64,000 nt of DNA, taken from NCBI GenBank assembly GCA_010206225.2, contig VIQU02000006.1, positions 1 through 64,000 on the forward strand, given 5' to 3'. The translations under genes were made by a program, and so were the position numbers. Positions 9,018 to 17,536 of this stretch are shown here, piece after piece. The notes beneath the pieces are model-generated. The model searched no databases and had not been told where the DNA came from. It was given only the letters and a program-made list of their open reading frames with translations. This DNA comes from Lachnospiraceae bacterium MD308 (GTDB taxonomy: Bacteria > Bacillota > Clostridia > Lachnospirales > Lachnospiraceae). How positions within the stretch are numbered: position 1 is the stretch's first letter; each line of letters begins with the position of its first letter.

Positions 9018-10133
9018 TTATTTGCTGAAAAGCAGGTCAATATATGTCTGTGCGTCATCCTTGAATGCCAATGAAGAACCAACGTCTGTAACGTCCTGTG
9101 TCGGAGCCTCGCCGTCGATCACTCTTACAGCCTCATAGATAGCCTTGTAACCCATGTCATAGCAGTTCTGGATACAAGCAACATATAATGTTCCGTCTGC
9201 AAGGTAGTTCAGTGTACGGAGGTCATGATCCATACCGCCGATCACGATCTGTCCGGCTTTTCCAGCATCAGCTACTGCCTGACATGCGCCAACCGGGTTA
9301 GACATATTGTTGCAAAGGATACCGCCAAGATCCGGATATGCCTGCAGCCATGCTTCTGTGATGGAAATAGCATTCTCAACCATATCGTCGTCTCTCTGCT
9401 CATCTACAACTTCGATGTCCGGATATTTCTCAACGGTGTCTTTGAAAGCCTGAAGTCTGTCTTCATGAGATGTTGCTCCGATCGTTCCTGATAAGAAAGC
9501 AATCTGCTTTTTGCCATCTTCTTTCATCTTCTCACAGACTGCCTCTGCGATGGATGCGCCGTCGCCGTAGTTGTCATTGTTTCCTACGAAGAATGATCTT
9601 CCTGAATTCGGAAGGTCAGCAGATGCGAACAGACCAACTTTTACACCGTTGTCGATTGCTGTCTTAACAGCCGGCTCTGTAAGTGACTCCTGATTAACGT
9701 CAACAAGAATCATGTCATATCCTTGTCCAACTGCCGTCTCAATGGAGTTAACCTGATCATTTGCGTCAGCTCCTACCGGTGCATACCACTCATAATCAAT
9801 GGTAACGCCCTTTGCCTTCATATCTTCTACTGCGCCCTTAACGCCAACTTCAATTGCGTCATACCAGTCATGCACTAATTTGTATGTACAATAAATCTTA
9901 TATGTATCTTTCTTTGGCTGATAACCTGTATCATAATCCTTGTCTGCAAGTCCTGAAGTATCTGCAGTCTCTGTTGCAGTATTGCCTTCATCTGCCGCGG
10001 GCTCTTCTGTCTTTGTATCCGCAGAACCTGCATCATCTCCGCTGCCGCTGTCACTGCTTCCGCCGTTACTGCAGCCAACCATAGTTAATACCATAGCTCC
10101 AACTAATAACAAACTAACTAATTTCCTTTTCAT
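9018..10133 (-). CDS. Sugar ABC transporter substrate-binding lipoprotein
   Basis: 371-residue periplasmic-binding-protein-like lipoprotein (Peripla_BP_4, ribose/AI-2/rhizopine type). The lipobox ends at Cys21, followed by a ~35-residue low-complexity linker rich in S, G, D, E and T. The two-lobed sugar-binding fold begins near residue 70. It captures the substrate outside the membrane for the RbsA/RbsC-type importer downstream. A strong promoter lies 240-270 bp upstream, and its own terminator follows. The specificity is not evident from sequence. Confidence 0.88.
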   Translation of the reverse strand: MKRKLVSLLLVGAMVLTMVGCSNGGSSDSGSGDDAGSADTKTEEPAADEGNTATETADTSGLADKDYDTGYQPKKDTYKIYCTYKLVHDWYDAIEVGVKGAVEDMKAKGVTIDYEWYAPVGADANDQVNSIETAVGQGYDMILVDVNQESLTEPAVKTAIDNGVKVGLFASADLPNSGRSFFVGNNDNYGDGASIAEAVCEKMKEDGKKQIAFLSGTIGATSHEDRLQAFKDTVEKYPDIEVVDEQRDDDMVENAISITEAWLQAYPDLGGILCNNMSNPVGACQAVADAGKAGQIVIGGMDHDLRTLNYLADGTLYVACIQNCYDMGYKAIYEAVRVIDGEAPTQDVTDVGSSLAFKDDAQTYIDLLFSK

Positions 10134-10371
10134 AATGTTCTCCTTTCATTTTAAACCTTTTGTTTTTGTTCTCATCCGGCTTTTGTGAAATTCTCCTCCT
10201 TTCCCTTAAGTTTTTCCAGTCATTCAGAATTTCTGCGTAACAAAATAGATAAATTTTTCACTAAATTTATTTTTCAAGAGAATCGCGAAAATTTATAATA
10301 TTTTTGTCTTTTTGTAGCACTTTGACTATTTCTTAACAGAATTCTTTATGTCTTTTTGGCTTTATGACTAA

Positions 10372-10400
10372 GTTATATCATATTTACAATCACACGTCAA
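10372..10400 (-). promoter_or_regulatory. Promoter of the cluster-1 catabolic operon
   Basis: On the minus strand a -35 TTGACG (10395-10400) and a -10 TATAAC (10372-10377) are separated by exactly 17 nt. Transcription would start near 10365, leaving a leader of about 230 nt before the binding-protein gene. The leader contains a strong unused SD-like GGAGGAG near 10195 and a possible 9-codon ORF that ends at the SD of the binding-protein gene. The rest of 10134-10370 is AT-rich with no further feature identified. Confidence 0.7.
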
Positions 10401-10414
10401 CTAAATTTTAAATA

Positions 10415-10462
10415 AAAAATCGAGAATTATACTAAATTAATTTTAGTGCAATTCTCGATTTT
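10415..10462 (-). terminator. Rho-independent terminator of the LacI gene
   Basis: A long hairpin with outer arms ATCGAGAATT/AATTCTCGAT and inner arms ACTAAA/TTTAGT. It is followed on the minus strand by TTTTTTATTT. It lies 27 bp past the LacI stop and insulates the downstream promoter at 10372-10400. Confidence 0.85.
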
Positions 10463-10488
10463 ACTATATCCATTGAATTCACAAAACT

Positions 10489-11502
10489 TTACACAAGCTT
10501 CCTGACGCTTTCATTCTCAATCAATTCAGGTTCAATCTTATACTTTACGTTATACCCTCTCGTCTTTTCTATCTTCTCTACAAGCGCTTTCACCGCAAGT
10601 TCTCCCATCTCATTCCCGGGAAGCTGCACCGTCGTCACTTTCGGTTCAATGAACGAACAGATGGGGCGGTTGTCAAAACCAACAAAAGACACCTCATCCG
10701 GAACCTTGATTCCGCGCCGCTTAAATGCCTGCACCGCGCGGCATGCCAAAAGGTCATTATCCGCCAAAAACGCCGACGGAAGCTTTTGGCATCCATTCAA
10801 ATATTTTTCCACATCTTTCTCTGTCTCCACTTCCAGATAACCGACTCTCATAACATAATCCTCATGAAAAACCAGCCCTGCCTGCTTCAAACATTGTTTA
10901 AACGACCGATACCGCTCATCAAAACAGATAATCGGAAACTTGCTCTTAATATATCCGAACTCTCTATGCCCCATACGGTACAGATACTCAAACCCCTTAT
11001 ATATCCCCATATAGTTGTCTACCGTAACAGCATCCACATCCAGCGTCGGCAGCGGATTATCCAAAAACACGCAAGGTGCGCTGAGTCTCGTAAAAAACTC
11101 CATATCTTCCGGATACATCTCAACCGCATAGATAATGTACCCCGCATACCGAAAATCTTCCATCGCCAGATACCTTTCGTTCATTGGCATATTTTTATCC
11201 AGATACATCATTGTCATCTTATAATTATTTTCTTCAATCGCACCGATGATGGCCTCCGACAGATAATTGAAAAAGGGGTACTCTTCAATCACTTCACCGC
11301 CGCACTTATAGATCACGAACCCAATATCCCCTTTTGCAACACTATTATCTTTCAAAAGGTATTCACATCCCAGTTCCACAACCTTTTTTATAATTTCCTG
11401 CCGCTTTTCTTCCCCCACTCCCGGCTTATTATTCAGAACCAGTGATACCGCCGCCGGAGATACCCCCAATTCACGTGCAATATCCTTCGCCTTATATCTC
11501 AT
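10489..11502 (-). CDS. LacI family transcriptional regulator
   Basis: 337-residue regulator. It has an N-terminal LacI helix-turn-helix (DIARELGVSPAAVS, residues 6-19, with hinge helix region to ~55) and a periplasmic-binding-protein-like effector domain from about 60 onward. It is encoded in the same direction as, and just upstream of, the importer/transketolase operon but is separated by its own terminator. It is therefore probably the local repressor that responds to the imported sugar or its phosphate. The operator was not identified with confidence. Confidence 0.88.
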   Translation of the reverse strand: MRYKAKDIARELGVSPAAVSLVLNNKPGVGEEKRQEIIKKVVELGCEYLLKDNSVAKGDIGFVIYKCGGEVIEEYPFFNYLSEAIIGAIEENNYKMTMMYLDKNMPMNERYLAMEDFRYAGYIIYAVEMYPEDMEFFTRLSAPCVFLDNPLPTLDVDAVTVDNYMGIYKGFEYLYRMGHREFGYIKSKFPIICFDERYRSFKQCLKQAGLVFHEDYVMRVGYLEVETEKDVEKYLNGCQKLPSAFLADNDLLACRAVQAFKRRGIKVPDEVSFVGFDNRPICSFIEPKVTTVQLPGNEMGELAVKALVEKIEKTRGYNVKYKIEPELIENESVRKLV

Positions 11503-11548
11503 GTCTTTTTCCTTCCCTTTCCGCCGTCTCGTGCCCCGTCATCCGACC

Positions 11549-12427
11549 TTACACATTTTTCTCAGGCAGTTTATTGACTTTCAGGTTGTCTGATACTTCC
11601 TGCAGTTTTTCAAATGAATTAATCTCCATTCTCTGGAGCACTCCCATATAAATAGCATCCAGCATGGCCTGCTCCGCAACCCTTCTGGCAATCACTTCCT
11701 TATCCACCGTAGTATCCGTCGTCACATTATACAATACGATATCCGAATATCTTGTCAATTCCGACTTCCCCGCTTTTGTGATACAGATCGTAACCGCGCC
11801 GCGCTCTTTTGCGATCCGCATCGCCTCCACAACCTGCTTCGTCCGTCCGCTGTGAGAAATCGCAATGGCAACGTCTTTCTTTTTCATATTGCAGGCATTC
11901 ACGATCTGCACATCCGCATCACTGTCCGCATAGCAGTCATAACCGATTCTTTTCAGTCTCAGACTCGCATAACTGCACGGGAGCATGGCATCGCCGACCG
12001 CGAAGAAGCAAATCTTGCCCGCATTCACAATCGCCTCGCACGCATGATCGTATTCCTCAATCGCCGCCACCTCCAGCGTCTTCCTGAGATTCAGTATATT
12101 AAGCTTAAATACGCTTTCCACAACCTCTCCCATACTGCGCCCCGATGTTATCTCATCCATCTCATCTTTCGCCGGAGGATTGCGGAGCTGTTCGGACAAA
12201 AGCCTTTTGAACTGTGCATAACCGGATACGCCGACCGTCCTGCACAGGCGCACAACCGTCGCCTCGCCGCAGCCGCAGCGCTTCGCCATCTTCTGGAGAG
12301 ACATGCCCGCCGTCTCGTGCGGCGCTTTCAATACAAATTCTGCAACCTTTTTTTCTGCCGGAGTAAGGCTTGGCAGCAAAAATTGCGTCGTCGCGAGGAT
12401 ATTCCTTACGCTTTCTGTTCTTCGCAT
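11549..12427 (-). CDS. RpiR family transcriptional regulator
   Basis: About 292 residues from the ATG at 12427 (an upstream GTG at 12454 is possible). There is an N-terminal HTH_6 domain (about 10-85) with an RCGCGEATVVRLC recognition helix. A SIS sugar-phosphate-binding domain (about 125-260) follows, with the ISHSGRTKQV segment typical of the phosphosugar site. It is divergent from the second transketolase cluster, and the intergenic region holds repeated TGGAG half-sites. I infer control of that cluster by a phosphorylated sugar intermediate. Confidence 0.87.
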   Translation of the reverse strand: MRRTESVRNILATTQFLLPSLTPAEKKVAEFVLKAPHETAGMSLQKMAKRCGCGEATVVRLCRTVGVSGYAQFKRLLSEQLRNPPAKDEMDEITSGRSMGEVVESVFKLNILNLRKTLEVAAIEEYDHACEAIVNAGKICFFAVGDAMLPCSYASLRLKRIGYDCYADSDADVQIVNACNMKKKDVAIAISHSGRTKQVVEAMRIAKERGAVTICITKAGKSELTRYSDIVLYNVTTDTTVDKEVIARRVAEQAMLDAIYMGVLQRMEINSFEKLQEVSDNLKVNKLPEKNV

Positions 12428-12476
12428 TTTTTCACTCTCTTTTCTCTTTTTCACATCCTATATTATCGCATTTTTT

Positions 12477-12625
12477 ACTCCAGTTTCAATAAATTATTTT
12501 TGGAGTTATTTTTTACAATTTTTGGAGTTTTTGTAGTTGATATACAATATTTTTTTCATTTTATCACAAATTATTTGTGCATTTTTGCATATTGATAATC
12601 CATTTTCTCCAAACTATAATTGGAG
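12477..12625. promoter_or_regulatory. Repeated TGGAGT half-sites, candidate RpiR operators
   Basis: The divergent intergenic region contains ACTCCA at 12477-12482. TTTTTGGAGTT is repeated at 12497-12507 and 12519-12529, exactly 22 bp apart (two helical turns). A perfect inverted repeat, CTCCAA-N7-TTGGAG, spans 12607-12625 just before the transketolase start. Same core, defined spacing and location between a RpiR gene and its likely target make these candidate operator sites. Confidence 0.55.
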
Positions 12626-12673
12626 TATGCACTTAATTTTACAAAACATTCTTTAGAAAGGAATTCATACTTC

Positions 12674-13624
12674 ATGAAAAAATCATTTCGTTCCTCACTC
12701 ATTAACGCTATTACAAAAAACGCAGAAAATTATCCCGATATGATTGTTTTAAATGCAGACTCAGCGAGAGCCCTTAAACTGACCGATTTTTCCGAAGCTT
12801 ATCCCGACCGCATGATCGGCGTAGGAATCAGCGAAGCTGATCTCATCAGCACTGCTGCCGGTCTGGCTACAACCGGGCTGATTCCTGTAGTAGTCGGTTT
12901 TTCTATGTTCGTATCCGAGAAGCCCTTCGAGCAGATCCGGCAGGCAATCGCTTATCCGAACCTGAATGTTAAAATCGTTGCCACCCACAGCGGATTGTGT
13001 GTAGGGCAGGACGGCGCCACCCATCAGGCTTTGGAGGACATGGCCGTCATTCGTTCGCTGCCGAATTTCAAAGTATTCGCCGCTGCAGATGTGACCGAGA
13101 CAGAGGCCGCCCTTGAGGCCATGCTAAAGCATGACGGCCCCGCATATCTCCGTTTAGGGCGGGATCTTGCGGAAGATATCTTTGAAGGCCATAAGAACTT
13201 CACTTCAGGAGGCGCAGATATTCTAAGAGAAGGAGAGGATGTAACAATCGCAGCATGCGGACTGATGGTAGAGCAGGCGTTAATGGCAGCATGCTCCCTC
13301 CGATCAGAAGGTATCCACGCTACGGTAATGAATACCTATTCCATCAAACCTCTTCCAGAACAGCTTCTTCTTGAGAAGGCGAAAAAGACCGGCGCCTTTG
13401 TCACTGCAGAAGACCATACCATAATCGGCGGACTAGGAGGCGCTGTGTGTGAATATCTCTCAGGAAATTGTCCCGTGCCCGTCATCCGCGTAGGCGTCCC
13501 GGATCATTTTGGTGAGTCCGGCACACAGGATGAGCTTTATAAGAAATACGGTCTGACCGCAGACCATATCGTAAAAGCAGCAAAACAGGCTATCAGCATG
13601 AAAACGATGAACATGAAAGGATAG
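12674..13624 (+). CDS. Transketolase, C-terminal subunit (cluster 2)
   Basis: 316-residue Pyr plus C-terminal half of transketolase, with the TPP glutamate in the GISEAD segment near residue 53. I start at the ATG at 12674 (AAAGGA upstream). The TTG at 12620 is inside the operator palindrome and is unlikely to be the start. Unlike cluster 1, the C-subunit gene precedes the N-subunit gene. It is clearly diverged from the cluster-1 copy (for example GFSMFVSEK versus ASPACFLST after the TPP loop), so it is not a recent duplicate. Confidence 0.87.
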   Translation: MKKSFRSSLINAITKNAENYPDMIVLNADSARALKLTDFSEAYPDRMIGVGISEADLISTAAGLATTGLIPVVVGFSMFVSEKPFEQIRQAIAYPNLNVKIVATHSGLCVGQDGATHQALEDMAVIRSLPNFKVFAAADVTETEAALEAMLKHDGPAYLRLGRDLAEDIFEGHKNFTSGGADILREGEDVTIAACGLMVEQALMAACSLRSEGIHATVMNTYSIKPLPEQLLLEKAKKTGAFVTAEDHTIIGGLGGAVCEYLSGNCPVPVIRVGVPDHFGESGTQDELYKKYGLTADHIVKAAKQAISMKTMNMKG

Positions 13625-13633
13625 GTATAAGAT

Positions 13634-14461
13634 ATGTCCAGAAATATTGATGAATTAAAAATACAGGCAAATACAATCCGAAAAGATATCCTTAAGATGA
13701 TCTGCAATATACAGTCCGGTCACCTCGGCGGCTCTTTTTCTATGGTTGAAGTCCTGACTGCACTCTATTTTGATGAGATGCATTACGATCCGGAAAATCC
13801 TTACTTAAAAGACCGCGACCGTTTTGTACTCTCCAAAGGGCACACTGCTCCCGCCCTCTATGCAACTCTCGCGAATGCGGGATATTTTCCAAAGGAGAAG
13901 CTAATGACATCCTTCCGCCGGATTGATTCTATGATGCAGGGACATCCTGACATGAAAAAAACCCCAGGCGTAGAGATGACAAGCGGTTCTCTCGGAATCG
14001 GACTGTCCGCCGCAAACGGCATGGTTCTCGGAAACCGTTATCAGGGCATCGATGCAAGAGTTTACTGTATGATCGGAGACGGCGAGATCAACGAAGGACA
14101 GATCTGGGAGGCCGCTGCCACCGCCTCACATTATCATTTGGATAATCTGGTGGCATTCACAGACGTCAACGGTCTCCAGAATGATGCCGAGACGAAAAAA
14201 GTCAAAGATATGCTTGATATCGCCGCGAAATGGAAAGCCTTCGGTTTTAACACTATCGAGATAAACGGTCATGACTTTGGCGAGATCTTCGCCGCCCTCG
14301 ACGCGGCCCGCAATTGCAAAGGTATGCCAACCGCCGTCATTTCTCACACCATCAAGGGCAAAGGGGTGTCCTTTATGGAAAACGTAGTCGCTTTCCACGG
14401 GAAAACTCCGACAAAGGAAGAATACGAGCATGGAATGGCAGAACTGGAAAATGCGATATAG
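13634..14461 (+). CDS. Transketolase, N-terminal subunit (cluster 2)
   Basis: 275-residue TPP-binding half: SKGHT near residue 75, GSLGIGLS near 118, and GDGEINEG followed by LDNL and DVNGLQ around 142-175. It lies 9 bp after the C-subunit and 12 bp before the kinase ATG, all with good ribosome sites, so it forms one operon. It should assemble with the preceding gene into a dedicated transketolase for the sugar phosphate made by the downstream kinase. Confidence 0.87.
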   Translation: MSRNIDELKIQANTIRKDILKMICNIQSGHLGGSFSMVEVLTALYFDEMHYDPENPYLKDRDRFVLSKGHTAPALYATLANAGYFPKEKLMTSFRRIDSMMQGHPDMKKTPGVEMTSGSLGIGLSAANGMVLGNRYQGIDARVYCMIGDGEINEGQIWEAAATASHYHLDNLVAFTDVNGLQNDAETKKVKDMLDIAAKWKAFGFNTIEINGHDFGEIFAALDAARNCKGMPTAVISHTIKGKGVSFMENVVAFHGKTPTKEEYEHGMAELENAI

Positions 14462-14473
14462 GAGGAAATGAAT

Positions 14474-16021
14474 ATGAGCACACCAATTTTTATAGGCTGC
14501 GATATCGGAACCTCCCACACAAAGGCTGTAGCAGTAAATGCGAAGGGAGAAGTCCTCTCCCAGAGCTCTGCCGCCTATGATATCCTAAAACCGCAGAATA
14601 ACTGGGCGGAGCAAAACCCGGAAGTATGGCTTGAAGCCGCCGTCCGCACGCTCAGTCAGGTCATCGCGAAAATCCCCGCAAAAGAAGAGATCGCTTCCAT
14701 CTGTATCAGCGCACTGTACGGCGGAACGGGCGTTATGTGCGATGCACAGATGCACTCTATACGTCCGGTCATCATCTGGATGGACCGCCGCGCCGAGGCA
14801 GAAAGCGCCGAGATGAGACAGAAGCTTGGAGAAAACCTTCTCCTTGACGTCTCCGGCAACGGGATCGATTCTTATTTTGGTTACACAAAGCTTTTGTGGG
14901 TGAAAAAACACGAGCCGGAAAACTGGGCAAAGATCCGGCATATTATTCCGATTCACAGCTATATCATATATAAAATGACCGGAGTCTTAAGCGTTGATTA
15001 CTGTTCTGCCGGCAATGTGGGCGGCATCTATGACTATAATACTCACTCATGGTCTCAGGACATGTGCAGAAAGATGGAAATCCCATACGAGACACTTCCT
15101 CACAGCTTCCACAATCCAAGTGATCTTATCGGTTCGCTGAACGAAGTTTATCAGAAGAGATTAGGGCTTGACCATCCAGTTCCTCTCTGTGCCGGTACGG
15201 TTGACTGCATCGCCTCCATGCTGAGCGCCTCCATCGTCCGTCCCGGAGATAACGCGGCAGTTCTTGGGACTTCCCTCAACTGGGGATATATACATGAAAA
15301 AAAGCCGGATAATCCGAATCTTGTCTCCATGCCATATTGCATTGAGCCAACACGGTTCAGTTACACCTACGGCGGCGCTTCTACCGCCGGAGCCCTCCCG
15401 AGATGGTTCGTCTTGAATTTTATGGGCGGTGATTCCAGCGAGACTTACGATGAACTGGAACAGATGATTTGCAAAGATAAGATTGGTCCCGGCAGCGGCG
15501 GACTGGTCGCACTCCCTTATTTTATGGGCGAACGCACTCCCATCTGGGACGAGAAGGCTGCCGGGGTCCTGTTCGGTCTGACGCTTGCACACACGAAAGC
15601 GCATATTTACCGCGCAGTCCTGGAGGCCGTTGCCTATTCGCTCCTCCACATTATGGAATCCATGACCGATTCCGATATGGCAATCGAGGAAATCATCCTT
15701 GTAGGGGGCGGCGCTCGTTCTGCCATCTGGAAGCAGATATTTGCAGATGTTACGAACCTCCCGATAGTGACGCCTGTTCAGGAAATCGAAGCTCCGCTTG
15801 GAGACGCTTTTCTGGCGGCTGTCGGAGCAGGATTTATCACAGAATATGAGGATATCAGATCATGGATCACTATGAATCCGCCGGTTCTTCCCGATAAGGA
15901 AAACCATGAACGATATAAGAAGCATTTTGCATTATATAAGAAACTGTATCCAGCCTTGAAAGATATCATGTCAGAGCGGGCGGATATGTTATACAAATTT
16001 CAAAAAGAAAAGGAGAGATAA
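14474..16021 (+). CDS. FGGY carbohydrate kinase (xylulokinase/gluconokinase-like)
   Basis: About 515 residues. The N-terminal FGGY phosphate-binding motif DIGTSHTK lies at the start, and the C-terminal ATPase segment GGGARSAIWKQI plus the EAPLGDAFLA region are typical of COG1070 (XylB/GntK) kinases. Start chosen at 14474, because GGAGG at 14461-14465 is 8 nt away, versus 2 nt for the ATG at 14468. It is not closely similar to the GlpK-like kinase of cluster 1. It presumably phosphorylates the ketose or aldonate-type sugar cleaved by the transketolase pair. Substrate unknown. Confidence 0.83.
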   Translation: MSTPIFIGCDIGTSHTKAVAVNAKGEVLSQSSAAYDILKPQNNWAEQNPEVWLEAAVRTLSQVIAKIPAKEEIASICISALYGGTGVMCDAQMHSIRPVIIWMDRRAEAESAEMRQKLGENLLLDVSGNGIDSYFGYTKLLWVKKHEPENWAKIRHIIPIHSYIIYKMTGVLSVDYCSAGNVGGIYDYNTHSWSQDMCRKMEIPYETLPHSFHNPSDLIGSLNEVYQKRLGLDHPVPLCAGTVDCIASMLSASIVRPGDNAAVLGTSLNWGYIHEKKPDNPNLVSMPYCIEPTRFSYTYGGASTAGALPRWFVLNFMGGDSSETYDELEQMICKDKIGPGSGGLVALPYFMGERTPIWDEKAAGVLFGLTLAHTKAHIYRAVLEAVAYSLLHIMESMTDSDMAIEEIILVGGGARSAIWKQIFADVTNLPIVTPVQEIEAPLGDAFLAAVGAGFITEYEDIRSWITMNPPVLPDKENHERYKKHFALYKKLYPALKDIMSERADMLYKFQKEKER

Positions 16022-16024
16022 GCT

Positions 16025-16714
16025 ATGAAAGTTGATTTCAGCAAAGTTGTGGAACTGAGCCACCGTATGATTCCGAGAGAGGAGCCTTTTAACCTGCAGA
16101 CATGGGTGTATGACGTGGACTTTTTAGGAGAGCGCGGAGAGCCTCACAGCCCAGGCACATGGTATGTGTCCGGCGACGTGAATTTCTCTACCCACTGCGG
16201 AACCCATGTAGAATTCCCGCTTCACCATGTAGAAGGCGGCATGAACGCCGCTACCTTCCCGCTCACAAGCCTGATCGGAGAAGCTGTTGTTCTGGATTTC
16301 ACAGACAAACAAGCCGGCGACTGTATGTCGCTTGAGGAGTTCAAATCTTACGATGACAAGATCAAAGAAGGAGACATTGTATTCCTTCACACCGGACTTG
16401 ATGCAAAATGGCGCACTAAGGACTGGGAACCATATCCTTATGTAGCCTGCGACGCTATGGAATGGCTGGTCAAGAAAAAGAAGATCATAGCGATCGGAAC
16501 CGATGCGACCTCTCTGGAGAACTTCAACATTCCGGATCAGCCGAACCACAATCTGGCATTTAAAAATAATCTGGCAATGGTAGAATCTCTGACTAATCTT
16601 GACAAGATTGAAAACGGAAGAGCGCTTGTATTTATGCTGCCTCTTAAGATCGTCGGCATTGAAGCCTGCCCGTGCAGGATCATCGCAATCAATGACGGAG
16701 GAATCATCCTGTAA
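16025..16714 (+). CDS. Cyclase family protein (kynurenine-formamidase-like hydrolase)
   Basis: 229-residue member of the cyclase family (PF04199), which contains kynurenine formamidase and isatin hydrolase. The metal-binding motif HxGTHxDxPxH is seen at residues 57-67 but with Glu63 in place of Asp. It starts 3 bp after the kinase stop, with its SD inside the kinase gene, so it is coupled to the transketolase operon. Hydrolysis of a cyclic ester/amide, such as a sugar lactone, would fit an entry step, but this is inference. No signal peptide is seen. Confidence 0.8.
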   Translation: MKVDFSKVVELSHRMIPREEPFNLQTWVYDVDFLGERGEPHSPGTWYVSGDVNFSTHCGTHVEFPLHHVEGGMNAATFPLTSLIGEAVVLDFTDKQAGDCMSLEEFKSYDDKIKEGDIVFLHTGLDAKWRTKDWEPYPYVACDAMEWLVKKKKIIAIGTDATSLENFNIPDQPNHNLAFKNNLAMVESLTNLDKIENGRALVFMLPLKIVGIEACPCRIIAINDGGIIL

Positions 16715-16730
16715 TCTCTGAAAATATCAA

Positions 16731-16780
16731 GAGCCGCCGCAACATAAATGATTGCTCATCCATTTTGCAGCGGCTCCTTT
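16731..16780 (+). terminator. Terminator of the cluster-2 transketolase operon
   Basis: GAGCCGCCGCAA pairs with TTGCAGCGGCTC across a 26-nt loop and is followed by CTTTAAAA on the plus strand. It may also serve the convergent minus-strand gene ending at 16808. Confidence 0.7.
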
Positions 16781-16807
16781 AAAAGCCTCTTAATCGAACA
16801 ATAATTT

Positions 16808-17506
16808 CTAATTCGCTAATCTGAACGCGGGGTAAAAATTCATCTGTACCGTCTGTATCTCTTTTGTCTTTTTATTTTGGAAGTAAGCGATCATATATAC
16901 GTCCCCATTATGATATTTGACATAGCTTTTGTTCTTAATCTTTTTTTCTTTCCCTTTAGAATCATAGTATCTTATATTAATAAGCTTCCATCCCTTTGCC
17001 GCTTTTATAGATACCTTTTCTTTCGTTCTTTTTTTCCCTTTGTAGCCTTGATGAAAGAAAGACGACTTTTTGACTTTTGAAGCATATTCCCTGTTTCCCA
17101 CCTTAAAGCTGGAGCAAGGCCTCTCGTACTTTCTAACAGTAACCCTTGTCTTCAGCGACGTGGTCTTCCCTTTATATACAACGTCAAAAGATACAACTGT
17201 TTTGCCCGCTTTCAGCAGTTCTAATCCAACATAGTTATCCCGTGCATTCGTAACCGCCAAAACCTTTTTATTGCTGGATTTTTGATTTTTGATTTTTGCC
17301 CCTTTGGGGAAATTTTTAACCTGTATGGTGGCATAATTTGTTATCGCCATGTTTCCAACAAAACACACCCTGCAATTAAGGCTCTTTGGCGCGCTCGGCT
17401 TGCCCGCCGCCTCAACTGCAGGCGCCGGAACAAGCACCGACAGTACCATAACTACCGCCAGCATTATAGATACCAATCTGATTTTTTTGTTACATTTCTT
17501 TTGCAT
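16808..17506 (-). CDS. Secreted lysine-rich protein of unknown function, under a poly-G promoter
   Basis: 232 residues with a clear Sec signal peptide (basic start, hydrophobic stretch ~10-27, AxA-type cleavage near 33). The mature protein is very basic (many KGK and KKI segments). It contains two probable beta-sandwich modules: one at ~40-125 resembling bacterial Ig-like/cell-surface adhesion domains, and one at ~130-225. I recognise no enzymatic motif. A strong AGGAGG site precedes the ATG. The only visible promoter carries a 12-G tract in its spacer, so expression may vary between cells. It is probably bound to the cell envelope; function unknown. Confidence 0.75.
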   Translation of the reverse strand: MQKKCNKKIRLVSIMLAVVMVLSVLVPAPAVEAAGKPSAPKSLNCRVCFVGNMAITNYATIQVKNFPKGAKIKNQKSSNKKVLAVTNARDNYVGLELLKAGKTVVSFDVVYKGKTTSLKTRVTVRKYERPCSSFKVGNREYASKVKKSSFFHQGYKGKKRTKEKVSIKAAKGWKLINIRYYDSKGKEKKIKNKSYVKYHNGDVYMIAYFQNKKTKEIQTVQMNFYPAFRLAN

Positions 17507-17536
17507 ACTTTTTCCTCCTGTAATATATCTTGATTT

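Noticed and set aside
3096-16714. Sulfoquinovose transketolase pathway or a complete D-apiose pathway
   Set aside because: No sulfo-sugar isomerase, sulfolactaldehyde enzyme or sulfonate exporter, and no apiose isomerase in the clusters; only the kinase/split-transketolase logic is shared.
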